Source: Verrucomicrobiales bacterium
GTDB taxonomy: Bacteria; Verrucomicrobiota; Verrucomicrobiia; Verrucomicrobiales; DEV007
NCBI GenBank assembly: GCA_029212615.1
Contig: JARGPJ010000006.1
Location: forward strand, 186,375-250,374
Direction: 5' to 3'
DNA: 64,000 bases
Shown one piece after another: positions 1 to 9,584 of this stretch. Positions within the stretch are counted from its first letter, which is position 1; every line of letters starts with the position of its first letter. Made by a program: the position numbers and the translations under genes. The notes beneath the pieces are model-generated. The model ran no database searches. It was not told where the DNA came from and was given only the letters and a program-made list of their open reading frames with translations.

Positions 1-156
1 GGAATTGAAACGGTAGATAAAAACTCGATCAGGAAGAGAGAAACCCTTCCCGTCTCTCTCATGCCTGAAGGACTTCTCAACACCCTGAGTGAAGAAGCCG
101 TCAAAGACCTCGTTGCCTACCTTAGAACGACAAGCCCCTTCCGTCAGGAACCATGA
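1..156 (+). CDS. C-terminal end of a cytochrome-c-like or membrane-bound dehydrogenase protein (partial)
   Basis: The first 52 codons are open and end at a TGA that overlaps the ATG of the following sulfatase by 4 bp (ATGA), so the two are probably translated together. The peptide contains SLMPEGLLNTLSEEAVKDLV followed by AYLRT, the pattern seen at the extreme C-terminus of the heme-binding (c-type cytochrome) domain of large secreted Planctomycetes/Verrucomicrobia proteins, where the Met is a typical heme ligand. The heme CxxCH motif would lie upstream of the window and cannot be seen. Assignment rests on this short tail only. Confidence 0.6.
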   Translation, partial: GIETVDKNSIRKRETLPVSLMPEGLLNTLSEEAVKDLVAYLRTTSPFRQEP

Positions 157-1709
157 AACCCCTCTTCATTATCCTCACCTGTCTCACGGTCTCATTCGCC
201 GCAGGACTCGACACCTCCCGTCCTAACATTGTCATTATTCTGGCAGATGACATGGGCTGGGGCGATCCGCAATGCTATCAGGCTGACTCAAGGATCCCTA
301 CCCCCGGTCTTGACCGGATCGCCGCTGAGGGAATGCGATTCACCGACGCCCATACTCCTTCATCCGTCTGCACACCGACCCGCTACACGCTTCTGACAGG
401 GCGCTACTGCTGGAGAACCTCTTTGAAGAAAGGTGTCCTCGACGGGTTTGGTCCGCCCCTAATCGGGGAGAACGAAACCACTCTTGCGAGCCTCTTAAAG
501 GCTGCCGGCTATCGCACCGCATGCGTCGGAAAGTGGCATTTGGGGATGCAATGGCACGACAAAGATGGAAACCCGGTCCCGGAACGGGGCGCACAAAGAT
601 TCCGCCCCGGGACTGATATTGATTTCGAACGGGACATCACCGGAGGACCGATGGATGTCGGCTTTGACAGCTACTTCGGCATCTCAGCATCGCTTGACAT
701 GAGCCCGTATTGCTATCTTCAGGGGCGGCGTGCTGAGACTCTTCCCACCGATCTTCACGAAGAGATCCCAGGCACCATCTTCCTCAATGGAGTATCGGGG
801 GTGAAATCACCGGATTTCGATATTCATGATGTTCTCCCCCGCTTTGGCGATGAAGCGGTCAAAGTCATCACAGAGCAGAAGGACAGCGAAGAACCACTCT
901 TTCTCTATCTCCCCCTGAATTCCCCGCACCTGCCAGTCTCTCCCTCCTCATCAGTAAAAGGAAAGAGTGAAGCAGGTGACTACGGGGACTTCGTCTGGGA
1001 AACCGACCATGTCGTAGGCCGCGTTCTCGATGCCCTCGATGAAACAGGAATCGCTGAGAACACCCTCGTTCTCTTTACCAGTGACAATGGCGGTCTCTGG
1101 CACTGGTGGGAATTCCCAGCGGACGATGATGGCGGGAAGATCCCCCTCACGCCACGCGGGCAATACGTGAAGGACTTCAGCCATCAAAGCAATGCACACT
1201 GGCGCGGGACAAAGGCAGACGTCTACGAGGGAGGCCATCGCGTCCCCTTTCTCGTCCGGTGGCCTGCCGTCGTCAAGGCCGGCGAAGTGAGCGATGCGCT
1301 CGTGGAACTTACCGATGTTTTTGACACCGTCGTTGAGATCACAGGGGCTTCCGCTGATTCCGGCACCTCGGGAATGGACAGCTTCTCTTTTCAAGCCATC
1401 CTCAAAGGAAGTAGCGAAGCATCGAGACCGTTCTCCGTTCATCACGGTCTCAGCGGCATGTTTGCGCTGCGAAAGGGGCCCTGGAAACTCATCGAGGGAC
1501 GTGGCTCCGGAGGCTTCACCCGGCCAAGGAGCTTTCGCGAAATTCCCGGAAAACCGGCTGTCCCGGAAGGTCAGCTCTACGACCTCGTTAACGACCCACA
1601 GGAGAAAGTGAATCAGTGGGAGAGACAAAAAGAGCAGGTGGCGCTCATGCTCCCCCTGCTCAACGCGGTCCGCGAAACTTCAGCAAAGGAAGCCGCCTCC
1701 GCCAATTGA
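153..1709 (+). CDS. secreted sulfatase (arylsulfatase family, formylglycine type)
   Basis: 518 aa with a hydrophobic signal peptide (about residues 1-17), so exported. Residues 25-38 carry the metal-binding start of sulfatases (NIVIILADDMGWGD, Asp32/Asp33), and Cys73-x-Pro-x-Arg77 within SVCTPTRYTLLTGRY is the formylglycine signature: the Cys is oxidised by an FGE or anSME enzyme. GKWHLG near 127 and the later TSDNGG block complete the alkaline-phosphatase-like fold. Its specific sulfate ester is not predictable. It overlaps the preceding cytochrome-like gene by 4 bp and is convergent with the next gene, 4 bp away. Confidence 0.95.
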   Translation: MKPLFIILTCLTVSFAAGLDTSRPNIVIILADDMGWGDPQCYQADSRIPTPGLDRIAAEGMRFTDAHTPSSVCTPTRYTLLTGRYCWRTSLKKGVLDGFGPPLIGENETTLASLLKAAGYRTACVGKWHLGMQWHDKDGNPVPERGAQRFRPGTDIDFERDITGGPMDVGFDSYFGISASLDMSPYCYLQGRRAETLPTDLHEEIPGTIFLNGVSGVKSPDFDIHDVLPRFGDEAVKVITEQKDSEEPLFLYLPLNSPHLPVSPSSSVKGKSEAGDYGDFVWETDHVVGRVLDALDETGIAENTLVLFTSDNGGLWHWWEFPADDDGGKIPLTPRGQYVKDFSHQSNAHWRGTKADVYEGGHRVPFLVRWPAVVKAGEVSDALVELTDVFDTVVEITGASADSGTSGMDSFSFQAILKGSSEASRPFSVHHGLSGMFALRKGPWKLIEGRGSGGFTRPRSFREIPGKPAVPEGQLYDLVNDPQEKVNQWERQKEQVALMLPLLNAVRETSAKEAASAN

Positions 1710-1713
1710 ACCG

Positions 1714-2418
1714 CTAGTCGCGGCTCATGAAGAGTTGCAGGATGTAGTAGAAGAGAAGTGCGACACTTGAAAACAGGGAAAGCGCTGCTGAGACTGACTG
1801 ATCCGTCCGGTAGTGATGAATGATATTCGACGTACTGTAGAGAATCGCAACCCCGGCAAATAAAGCCATCGCTCCGGCAAAAATAGTCCCCAGGGTGAAG
1901 CCAAACAGAATCGAGCAGACGATCAATCCAAGGGCGATAAAGCCGCCGAAAACGAGGATGCTCCGGAGAAAGGAGAAATCTTTTCTCGTGATAAAAGCAG
2001 TCGCGGTGAGAGCCGCAAAAATAGCCCCGGTCGTGATTCCCGCCTTGGTGAAAAGGAGCGCTCCCTCCCCTGATTTGAACGCGGCAAAATAAAGCAGCGG
2101 CAAAAAGACAAACGCCTCGGCAACGATGAAAAGCCCGAGACCGCCATATTGAACTCCCTTCGATGTCTCAGAACGGGCAAGCCGGTCTGCGATAAAAGAA
2201 ACTCCCATGAACAACCCCATGACAAGAAGCCAGCCGAAACCCATCATTTTCTCAATGAGCATTGGCGTCCAGCTCTGCTGAAGAAGAAACCACTCCACTC
2301 CGATAAAGGCGAGAATCGCGATACCAAGATGAGTGTAGGTGCTGCGAATGAAGGCAGCGCGGTCCGACGGAGCCGCATCAGCGGCGAGAGTGTAGGGATT
2401 TGCGTAGGAAGTAGTCAT
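1714..2418 (-). CDS. Bax inhibitor-1/YccA family membrane protein
   Basis: 234 aa, with about seven hydrophobic segments and a short polar N-terminus that begins MTTSYANPYTLAADAAPSDR; the arrangement and length match bacterial BI-1/YccA proteins (TMBIM family). Family members are inner-membrane proteins linked to calcium or proton leak and to modulation of FtsH in E. coli; which of these applies here is unknown. It is the last gene of a minus-strand run (DUF533 protein, rRNA methyltransferase, this gene), 21 bp after the methyltransferase, and is convergent with the upstream sulfatase. Confidence 0.9.
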   Translation of the reverse strand: MTTSYANPYTLAADAAPSDRAAFIRSTYTHLGIAILAFIGVEWFLLQQSWTPMLIEKMMGFGWLLVMGLFMGVSFIADRLARSETSKGVQYGGLGLFIVAEAFVFLPLLYFAAFKSGEGALLFTKAGITTGAIFAALTATAFITRKDFSFLRSILVFGGFIALGLIVCSILFGFTLGTIFAGAMALFAGVAILYSTSNIIHHYRTDQSVSAALSLFSSVALLFYYILQLFMSRD

Positions 2419-2439
2419 ATAAAGGGAAAATTGGGGTGA

Positions 2440-3051
2440 TCAGGCAAACTCCTGCATCATTCGTTGGCGTACCGCTTCGAAAAGACAGACCGCCGCGGCA
2501 TTGGAAACGTTCAAACATTCAACATGCCCTGCCATCGGGATACTGATGAGTTCATCACAGTTTTCACGAGTGAGTCGGCGCATTCCCTCCCCCTCTGCAC
2601 CCAGGGCAATCGCGAGCGGGCCGGTCATCTCACATTCATACAACTCGCAATCGGACTGGTCGGCAGTTCCAATAACCCGGACACCATATTCCTCGCGAAT
2701 TTTCTTGAGAAAACGTGCCATATTTCCAACTGACACAACCGGGACGTGCTCAGCCCCACCGCAGGAAACACGGACCACGGTTTCCGTCACCGGAGCCGAC
2801 TTGTGACGCGGCACAACGACCGCCTGAACTCCCGCTCCCTCGGCAGAGCGAATGCACGCCCCGAGGTTATGAGGGTCTTGCACTCCATCCAGAATGAGAA
2901 GCAGAGGAACCACTCCCTCAGGATTCTCGAGGAAAGAATAAAGAGTATCCTCGGTGCAGCGGGCAACCTTCCGGATATCACTGGAGTGCACATTCGTCCT
3001 CGCTTCACGCGGGCGATTGCCGGGAGTCTTTTGACGACGGGGTCTTGGCAT
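2440..3051 (-). CDS. SpoU/TrmH-family RNA 2'-O-methyltransferase
   Basis: 203 aa. The three SPOUT motifs are visible: [16 protein letters not shown] (motif 1, Asn/Arg for substrate and catalysis), [15 protein letters not shown] (motif 2, SAM knot) and [15 protein letters not shown] (motif 3). It resembles the catalytic half of RlmB/TrmH enzymes that methylate 23S rRNA or tRNA ribose. The usual N-terminal L7Ae-like substrate-binding domain of about 75 residues is absent; instead there are about 40 mostly basic residues ([17 protein letters not shown]). The exact target base is therefore left open. The gene lies 14 bp downstream of the DUF533 gene. Confidence 0.88.
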   Translation of the reverse strand: MPRPRRQKTPGNRPREARTNVHSSDIRKVARCTEDTLYSFLENPEGVVPLLLILDGVQDPHNLGACIRSAEGAGVQAVVVPRHKSAPVTETVVRVSCGGAEHVPVVSVGNMARFLKKIREEYGVRVIGTADQSDCELYECEMTGPLAIALGAEGEGMRRLTRENCDELISIPMAGHVECLNVSNAAAVCLFEAVRQRMMQEFA

Positions 3052-3065
3052 GGGTCGGATTTGAA

Positions 3066-3989
3066 TCAGGCGAAAATTTCAGGCTGGCCGAGCTGCTTGT
3101 GAATCTGGTTGCAGGCATCACCATCGAGACCCAGTCCATTCGCCAGCTTTCCGAAGTATTCAGCCTCTTTCTGCGTATCGAGTTTGATCGCCATCAGGGA
3201 AAAGGCATAAACCTGCTCGTCCATGTCATCGGGAACATTTGAGGTAAATTCGTCGAGATTAACCGGTCCGGAAAGGTGTTCTTTCAGGTAAGCCACCTCC
3301 TGCTCATCGAGTTCTCCGAGACGACCGAGAATGGCCTCCTTCTCCGCCCCATCGATGGTGCCGTCAGCTTTTGCGGCATTACACATTGCCGCGATCAAAA
3401 TCTCCGCCTCCTCCTGAGCTTCTTTGGGAGGAGCCGCCTGCTCACCTCCACCCATCAGCATACCGAGAAGGTCGGAACCGCTGGTTCCCCCACCCTGAGC
3501 GGCTGCCCCGAGGATGCCGCTGAGAGGATTGCTTCCGCCACCACTAGTCGCCGCGCCCAGAAGAGAGCCAAGTAAGTCACCCGCACCGCCACCGGCGGGA
3601 GCCGCTGTTTTCCGCCCACCTCCGAGGAGGCTGCCAAGCATTCCGCTCAGCCCGCCACCTGATTTCGAAGCAGGCGCACTGCCACCGAGAAGACTGCCGA
3701 GAACACTTGAACCTCCGCCGCCGCTTCCGAGAAGGGAACCGAGAATATCCATCCCCCCGCCACTGCCGCCACCCTTCGCGGCCGCTGCCGCAGCAAGGAT
3801 TGCGCCCAATGCGCCGAGCCCTCCGCCTCCTCCGCCACGTTTCTGACCGCCCAGAAGCGTCCCTAGAATGTCCCCGGCTCCTGAGGAGGACGAGCCTCCC
3901 CCAAGAAGGCTGCCGAGAATATTTCCGCCGGCCGGTGAGCCCATGGCATTGTTGCTGAGTAGTGTTCCAAGAATCTTAATGGCGTCCAT
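3066..3989 (-). CDS. DUF533 / YebE-like protein with glycine-leucine repeats
   Basis: 307 aa from the ATG at 3989 ([11 protein letters not shown]); a longer frame to 4052 adds 21 residues that look non-conserved. The first ~190 residues are a low-complexity array of the unit LGSLLGGG and variants spaced by Ser/Gly/Ala runs. The last ~110 residues ([19 protein letters not shown]...) match the DUF533/TerB-like all-alpha domain of YebE, an inner-membrane-associated protein of unknown function. The repeats could act as glycine-zipper membrane or oligomerisation segments (inference). First gene of a three-gene minus-strand run, divergent from the acetyltransferase gene. Confidence 0.8.
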   Translation of the reverse strand: MDAIKILGTLLSNNAMGSPAGGNILGSLLGGGSSSSGAGDILGTLLGGQKRGGGGGGLGALGAILAAAAAAKGGGSGGGMDILGSLLGSGGGGSSVLGSLLGGSAPASKSGGGLSGMLGSLLGGGRKTAAPAGGGAGDLLGSLLGAATSGGGSNPLSGILGAAAQGGGTSGSDLLGMLMGGGEQAAPPKEAQEEAEILIAAMCNAAKADGTIDGAEKEAILGRLGELDEQEVAYLKEHLSGPVNLDEFTSNVPDDMDEQVYAFSLMAIKLDTQKEAEYFGKLANGLGLDGDACNQIHKQLGQPEIFA

Positions 3990-4147
3990 GTTAAAAATAT
4001 AAGGGTTATGTCCGGGCGAGAGTATAGCGGAGCCGACGAGTGAGCGAGTCATTTCTTGTCAGGGATTCGCCATTTTCGACCCACGACCACGCTATCACGT
4101 AAAGGGGAGGATTGACCCGCTGCACTCTTTACCGGCAGGGTCACTTC

Positions 4148-5308
4148 ATGGCCGAAGACGAAACCACTTCTGTAGCAACGACTCCGCCTCCGGTGACAGA
4201 ACGACTTCTCTCGCTCGATGTCTACCGGGGAATGGTCATGCTACTCCTTGCCTCCAGTGGATTCGGCATCGCCAAATACGCAGCCAGGCTGGAAGGGCCT
4301 TTCGCAGAGTGGCTCGTTTTTCAAGGAACCCATCCCGATTGGAACAGCCAGTTCAGCCTCTTCGGCCTCGCCCTTTGGGACCTCATCCAACCGGCTTTCA
4401 TGTTCATCGTCGGTGTCTCTATGCCCTTCTCCTATGAAAAAAGAGCGAAACTCGGCGAGAGCTACCTCTCCCGAATGAGGCATGCCTGGACACGGGCCAT
4501 TCTCCTCACTCTTCTCGGGGTCTTTCTACAATCACTCAGACAGGACCAGACCAACTGGCTCTTCACAAATGTCCTCAGCCAAATCGGCCTCGGCTACGGC
4601 TTCCTCTTTTTCTTTGTCGGGAAATCCTCGCGGACCCAGTTCATCGGCGGCGGTATCATTCTCGCCGGATACTATATTCTCATGCTTCTTCTCCCCCGTG
4701 GCCTCGAGGAATGGAGGATGCATTTCGAAAATGGTTCCAGTTTTCCCCAGCAATTCGACAACTGGTTTCTCAACCTCTTCCCCCGGGAGAAGCCATTCAC
4801 CGGGCATGTCTATTCCACCCTGAACTTTGTTCCTTCTATCGTCACCATGCTGATGGGACTCATGTCAGGACAAGTCCTCAAGAACAACACAATCCCCGCG
4901 AAAGAGAAACTAAAGCGCCTCTACCTCACCGCCGGCATTCTTCTTCTCACGGGAGCCATTCTCGGACTCACCATTTGTCCGGTGGTTAAGAAACTCTGGA
5001 CCCCTTCCTGGGTGCTCTACAGCGGCGGTTGGGCCATCGCCATTCTCGCTCTTTGCTACTGGATCATTGACATCAGAAAGTGGAACAGGTGGGCCATTCC
5101 TTTTGTCGTCGTCGGATTGAACCCCCTCACCATGTATCTACTCGGGATGCTTTCACGCGGCTGGTTTCTGGAAAACTTCAGACGGCATCTGCCGGAATCA
5201 TTCTTCGCCGGTCCAACCCGCCCCATCGTCGAAGCCACCCTCCTTGTGATCACTTTCTGGCTCATCACCTGGTGGATGTACCGCCGGAAGATCTTCCTCA
5301 GGCTCTAA
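4148..5308 (+). CDS. membrane acyltransferase of the HGSNAT/DUF5009 family
   Basis: 386 aa from the ATG at 4148, preceded by GGCAGGG at a usable distance; a frame to 4112 adds 12 doubtful residues. The N-terminal block LLSLDVYRGMVMLLLASSGF and the block with His-Pro-Asp-Trp-Asn followed by DLIQPAFMFIVGVSMPFS match heparan-alpha-glucosaminide N-acetyltransferase relatives, where that His carries the acetyl group across the membrane. About ten further hydrophobic helices follow. It lies 9 bp upstream of a second sulfatase, suggesting joint action on a sulfated or amino-sugar polysaccharide (inference). Confidence 0.85.
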   Translation: MAEDETTSVATTPPPVTERLLSLDVYRGMVMLLLASSGFGIAKYAARLEGPFAEWLVFQGTHPDWNSQFSLFGLALWDLIQPAFMFIVGVSMPFSYEKRAKLGESYLSRMRHAWTRAILLTLLGVFLQSLRQDQTNWLFTNVLSQIGLGYGFLFFFVGKSSRTQFIGGGIILAGYYILMLLLPRGLEEWRMHFENGSSFPQQFDNWFLNLFPREKPFTGHVYSTLNFVPSIVTMLMGLMSGQVLKNNTIPAKEKLKRLYLTAGILLLTGAILGLTICPVVKKLWTPSWVLYSGGWAIAILALCYWIIDIRKWNRWAIPFVVVGLNPLTMYLLGMLSRGWFLENFRRHLPESFFAGPTRPIVEATLLVITFWLITWWMYRRKIFLRL

Positions 5309-5317
5309 CAAACCATT

Positions 5318-6703
5318 ATGAAACTGTTTCTACTTCTCCTCACACTCTCCGCAGCGACGCTTCTTCCTGCGACTGAAAAAAAGAACGTGCTCTTTCTCAT
5401 CTCAGACAACCAGACATGGAGCGACCTTGGCTGCTACGGCCACCCCGTCGTGAAGACTCCCCACATCGATCAACTCGCCGCCGAAGGGGTCCGCTTTGAG
5501 CAGGCCTTCGCCACGACTGCCTCCTGCGGCCCCAGTCGCGCCGTCATGTATACAGGACTACTCACGCACTCGAACGGACAGTATGCCCACCCCCACCGCG
5601 AGCACAACCAGCAGATCCGTGAGGACGTTACTTCCGTCTTCGCGATGCTGAAGGGCGCGGGGTATCGCACCGGCCTCATCGGTAAAGATCACGTCAAACC
5701 GCTCGAAAAATACCCCATGGACTTCAAGCCGCGAACACGCGGGCGCGATGTGGTGGGAATGGCGGAACTCGCCGACGAATTTTTCAGCACGAGCGATTCC
5801 CCCTTTTTTCTGGTCGTGTCATGGCACGATCCACACCCTGTCTCGATCGACGGGAAAGGCTGGGGCATCCCCGAATCGCAAGACGGTTATGCCCCCCTTC
5901 CCTACGATCCTGCAGAGGTCGTCGTCCCGCCCTTTCTTCCGGACACCCCTGAAGTTCGTGAAGGTATCGCCGGCTACTATCAGCAAATCAGCCGGATGGA
6001 TCACGGTCTCGGGCTTGTCCTCAAGTCGCTGGAAGAACGCGGACACAAAGACGATACCCTCATCATTTTCATCTCCGACCATGGAACCTCCGAGCCGGGC
6101 GCAATGGGAACCCACTACGAACCCGGAGTGAGAGTCCCATTCATTGTCCGTAATCCGGAATTGAATCAACCTGCCTCACCTAACAAAGCCCTTGTCGCCT
6201 TTACCGACATCACCCCGACGATCCTCGACTGGACCGGGGTGACTTTCGACGAATACCCCTTTCATGGACGCAGCCTGCTCCCCGTCCTCACCGAGAGAAA
6301 TCCCCGGGACCGGGACGAAGTTCTTCTCAGCCACGTCGGACATGACATCTTTGCCTACTACCCGATGCGGACCTTGAGACAACGTGACTACAAATTGATT
6401 TGGAATGTGACTCCCGGCGCGGAATACCCCCTCCCCATCGACACGGTTCAGCGCCGCACCTGGACAATGCTACGGGAACGGGGCGATGAGATGATCGGCG
6501 GTCGACGCGTCGAAGATTTCCTCCATCGCCCCAGGCTCGAACTCTACGACCTCAAGGCTGACCCCTGGGAGACCAACAACCTCGCAGAAGACCCCGCACA
6601 CGCTGATCGATTAAACGAAATGGTGACCCGGCTCATGGAACAGCTCGAGACACAGGGGGATCCCTGGATTCGAAAATTTCACCCACTCGGACGGGAACAA
6701 TAG
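5318..6703 (+). CDS. secreted sulfatase (sulfamidase/choline-sulfatase-like)
   Basis: 461 aa with an N-terminal signal peptide (MKLFLLLLTLSAATLLPA). Metal ligands appear as SDNQT (Asp30/Asn31), and Cys70-Gly-Pro-Ser-Arg74 is a formylglycine motif of the C-x-P-S-R type. FISDHGTSEPGAMGTHYEPG is the second metal-binding block. The general layout resembles heparan N-sulfatase-type members more than classic arylsulfatases, but the substrate is not fixed by sequence. It follows the HGSNAT-like gene by 9 bp on the same strand with no visible Shine-Dalgarno, and its stop directly abuts the stop of the convergent EamA gene. Confidence 0.93.
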   Translation: MKLFLLLLTLSAATLLPATEKKNVLFLISDNQTWSDLGCYGHPVVKTPHIDQLAAEGVRFEQAFATTASCGPSRAVMYTGLLTHSNGQYAHPHREHNQQIREDVTSVFAMLKGAGYRTGLIGKDHVKPLEKYPMDFKPRTRGRDVVGMAELADEFFSTSDSPFFLVVSWHDPHPVSIDGKGWGIPESQDGYAPLPYDPAEVVVPPFLPDTPEVREGIAGYYQQISRMDHGLGLVLKSLEERGHKDDTLIIFISDHGTSEPGAMGTHYEPGVRVPFIVRNPELNQPASPNKALVAFTDITPTILDWTGVTFDEYPFHGRSLLPVLTERNPRDRDEVLLSHVGHDIFAYYPMRTLRQRDYKLIWNVTPGAEYPLPIDTVQRRTWTMLRERGDEMIGGRRVEDFLHRPRLELYDLKADPWETNNLAEDPAHADRLNEMVTRLMEQLETQGDPWIRKFHPLGREQ

Positions 6704-7645
6704 TCAGGCCTTCGGCTTTGCCATCTGACCGCGAATTGCAAAAAACAACCCTATCACTACCACTACTGCTCCGAGAGCCTGCATAGAAACAAGCGGCTGA
6801 CTGAGCAGCCAGACGCCGAGCAGTCCGGTCGCGACCGGCTGCACCAGCAGGCTGACTGATGCGAGACTGGCAGGCACACCCCCGAGTCCATAAGCGATCA
6901 GCCCCTGACCACAGGCATGTGAAATCACGCCCAGCCCGAGAAGTGGAAGCCAGGCTTCAACACTGCCGGGGAGAAAGGGATCCTCATGAAGGATCGCCAG
7001 CGGAAACAAAACAATCGCACCGACAAGGCTGGCCCAGAACATGAGAACCGGCGCCGAATGTTCACGCCGGAATCGTTTCATCGACAACTGATAGGCCGCG
7101 TAGAATCCTGCCGTCAGCAAAGAAAGGAAGTCCCCGAAAACCGGATTCCCCGCCGTTGGCGCTTCGCGAGTGGTTGAGCTCAACATGAGCACTACCATTC
7201 CGGTGAAAGCGACGCCCGCTCCGATCACAAACAGCTTTGTGATCCTTTCCTTCCAGACGAACCACGCAAACAGGGTCACCCAGAGGATTGCCGTATTCGC
7301 CAGAAGCGTCGAATTGGCGACTGAGGTGTGCTCGAAGGACCAGTGCCACGCCCAGAAATCGAAGGCAAAGACCAAACCGGGAAACCAAATCCAGAGATGA
7401 CCTGATTGAAAATCAGCTTTTGTGGGAAGAATCCGCCTCCTCCTCACCCCGAAAGACAAACCCAGCGCTATCGCCCCGATCGCAACCCGCCAGAATGCAG
7501 CGTCCCACATTCCCACGCCGTCATCCCCTCTCCCGCTCATGACGGCGAAAATGGGAGCAAAGGCGATACACAACGCCCCCAGAATCAGCCCGAGGTAATG
7601 CCGGAGTGAAACAACCGGACCGGGTATAGGTGGGGCCAAACTCAT
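6704..7645 (-). CDS. DMT-superfamily transporter (EamA family)
   Basis: 313 aa with about ten hydrophobic segments arranged as two EamA halves, each about 140 residues; the second half contains the helix-ending pattern GVISHACGQGLIAYGLGGVPASLASVSLL typical of these permeases. EamA proteins export or import small metabolites such as amino acids or nucleosides through the inner membrane; the substrate here is unknown. The gene is alone on its strand, convergent with the sulfatase at 5318 with zero spacing, and divergent from the esterase at 7733, so the 87 bp between them must contain both promoters. Confidence 0.9.
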   Translation of the reverse strand: MSLAPPIPGPVVSLRHYLGLILGALCIAFAPIFAVMSGRGDDGVGMWDAAFWRVAIGAIALGLSFGVRRRRILPTKADFQSGHLWIWFPGLVFAFDFWAWHWSFEHTSVANSTLLANTAILWVTLFAWFVWKERITKLFVIGAGVAFTGMVVLMLSSTTREAPTAGNPVFGDFLSLLTAGFYAAYQLSMKRFRREHSAPVLMFWASLVGAIVLFPLAILHEDPFLPGSVEAWLPLLGLGVISHACGQGLIAYGLGGVPASLASVSLLVQPVATGLLGVWLLSQPLVSMQALGAVVVVIGLFFAIRGQMAKPKA

Positions 7646-7732
7646 GAAAATCGCGAAAATAGAACGGCTTTACGTCAGGGAACAGGAGAAGTTTCCCCTC
7701 GAATTGCAGAACTCCTTTGATAGCGTTCCCGC

Positions 7733-8641
7733 ATGCGAATGCTTTTTCTCTATGCCCTCATTCTTTTCTCGGCAGCTCAGTCCTTTGCCGAAACCGAACC
7801 GGTAGATATCAAAGGGTCCACTTCGGAAGTCTACAAAACGGCCTCCGGTGATGATCTCCTCATCCACCGCCTCGACCCGCCGGATCACGACCCTTCGACA
7901 GACAAGGCACCCGCCATAGTCCTGTTCTTCGGCGGCGGCTGGAAGAGCGGTTCCCCGACCCACCTTGAACCACAGGGCCGCTACCTGGCTCACCGGGGCA
8001 TGGTCGTTTTCCTCGCCGACTATCGAGTCGAGAAACGCCAGGGGACTACCCCCCGTGAATGTGTCGCGGACGGAAAGTCCGCGGTTCGCTGGGTCAGAAA
8101 GAATGCAGCCCGTTTAGGGATAGATCCTGATCGCATCGCCGCAGGCGGCGGCTCTGCCGGGGGGCACGTTGCTGCTGCCACCGGAATGTGTGACGGACTG
8201 GATGAACCCGGCGAGAACACCGCTGTCAGTGCTAAACCCAATGCTCTCGTGCTTTTCAATCCGGTCTACCACAACGGGCCTGAGGGCGGCTACGGGTACA
8301 GCCGCGTTGAAGAATGGTTCCCCGCAATTTCCCCCGCTCACAACATCACGAAGGACGATCCACCCGCGATTGTCTTCCTCGGAACCAAAGACAAACTCAT
8401 TCCTGTCGCGCACGCTGAGGCCTTCAAGGCGGAGCAGACCGCGCTCGGCATCCCCTCCGAGCTCTTCCTCTATGAAGGCGAGCCGCATGGCTTCTTCAAC
8501 CTCTCCGTCGGTCAGGGGAAAAAGGAGCATTTCGTGCATTCCGTCCTCAAAGTGGATGACTTCCTCACTTCCCTCGGTTTTCTCGAAGGCGACCCCGACC
8601 CTGAATTTCTCGATCAAATCGCCAATGGCGAGGTGCCGTGA
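7733..8641 (+). CDS. secreted alpha/beta hydrolase (BD-FAE / acetyl-esterase-like)
   Basis: 302 aa with a signal peptide ending near SFA-ET. LFFGGGWKSGS gives the oxyanion hole of the HSL-like/BD-FAE esterases, GGGSAGGH contains nucleophile Ser141, and Asp219 (GTKDK) and His251 (EGEPHGFFN) complete the triad. Such enzymes remove acetyl, feruloyl or similar groups from carbohydrates or other esters in the periplasm. Its TGA overlaps the GTG start of the dioxygenase gene, so the two are translationally coupled. A paralogue lies at 9585, and a catalytically dead relative at 52313. Confidence 0.88.
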   Translation: MRMLFLYALILFSAAQSFAETEPVDIKGSTSEVYKTASGDDLLIHRLDPPDHDPSTDKAPAIVLFFGGGWKSGSPTHLEPQGRYLAHRGMVVFLADYRVEKRQGTTPRECVADGKSAVRWVRKNAARLGIDPDRIAAGGGSAGGHVAAATGMCDGLDEPGENTAVSAKPNALVLFNPVYHNGPEGGYGYSRVEEWFPAISPAHNITKDDPPAIVFLGTKDKLIPVAHAEAFKAEQTALGIPSELFLYEGEPHGFFNLSVGQGKKEHFVHSVLKVDDFLTSLGFLEGDPDPEFLDQIANGEVP

Positions 8642-9549
8642 ACCATCCTCTGACTCATCCCTCGATCTGGCAGGGCGAAGCACTCACTTCCCGCCCTGAC
8701 TGGATCGGAAACTTTAGAGAAGCCGATCCGGACAAGATTCGTGATCGCCTCGAAAACGGCAGCGGCACGCTGCTCCTGCGCGGATTCCCCGTTGACCGCC
8801 ACACCAAAAACAGCGCCCGGGAAGCGTTTCGTGAATGGTGCTGCACCCTGGGCACGCTGGTCTCGCAGAATGAAAAGGGTGATACCGTCTTCGATGTTTC
8901 AGACGCCGCCTTTGGTCAAAACGATCCCCGCACCCGCGGCCCGAACACCAATCAAAAGCTCTCTTTTCACACGGACCGTTGCGATGTGATCGGCTTTCTC
9001 TGCTGGAATCAGGCGATATCCGGGGGTGAAAACGAACTCGTGAGCTCGATGCATCTCTACAATGAGATTGCCCGGCGCCGCCCCGATCTCCTCAAGGTCC
9101 TGAAAGAGCCCTTTCTCTACAAACGTCATTCCGTCGATCTCGGAAATGAGGAGAACTTTTGTGAACAGCCCGTCTTTTCGTTTCGGGACGGGCATTTTGC
9201 CTGCAGCTTTTTGCGCGTCCTCATCAACCGGGCTCACGCCGACCCTCAACTTCCGAATCTCTCGCCAGCGCAGATTGAGGCAATGGATTTTCTGGAATCG
9301 GTTGCGAACGAAGAAGATGTCGCCTTCCGGTTCCGGCAGGAGCGGGGCGACGTTCTTCTTCTGAACAATTGGGTCACCCTGCATCGGCGTTCCGCTTTTG
9401 TCGACGCAGCTGACCCCGATCAAAAACGCTGCCTTTTCCGCACCTGGCTGGCGATGCCAAACAGTCGTCCCCTCGATCCACTCTTTGCGGCAAACTTCGG
9501 TGCCACCGGTGCCGGTGAAATCAGGGGAGGCTTCCGGGTTTCAGCTTAA
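8638..9549 (+). CDS. TauD/TfdA-family Fe(II)/2-oxoglutarate dioxygenase
   Basis: 303 aa starting with GTG at 8638, inside the stop codon of the preceding esterase. The iron facial triad is visible as His111-x-Asp113 (SFHTDRCD) and the distal His249 (VTLHRRSAF), and Arg268 (LFRTWL) is the likely 2-oxoglutarate anchor. No signal peptide, so cytoplasmic. Family members hydroxylate taurine, 2,4-D, gamma-butyrobetaine and many other compounds; the substrate here is unknown. Its position between two esterase paralogues suggests a small catabolic operon (inference). Confidence 0.9.
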   Translation: MNHPLTHPSIWQGEALTSRPDWIGNFREADPDKIRDRLENGSGTLLLRGFPVDRHTKNSAREAFREWCCTLGTLVSQNEKGDTVFDVSDAAFGQNDPRTRGPNTNQKLSFHTDRCDVIGFLCWNQAISGGENELVSSMHLYNEIARRRPDLLKVLKEPFLYKRHSVDLGNEENFCEQPVFSFRDGHFACSFLRVLINRAHADPQLPNLSPAQIEAMDFLESVANEEDVAFRFRQERGDVLLLNNWVTLHRRSAFVDAADPDQKRCLFRTWLAMPNSRPLDPLFAANFGATGAGEIRGGFRVSA

Positions 9550-9584
9550 CTATTGATTCACACAGCATTCATTCCCGCAACCCC

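Noticed and set aside
3420..3960. Possible CRISPR-like or tandem DNA repeats
   Set aside because: The near repeats are codons for the LGSLLGGG array of the DUF533 protein; there are no regular spacers or palindromic repeats.
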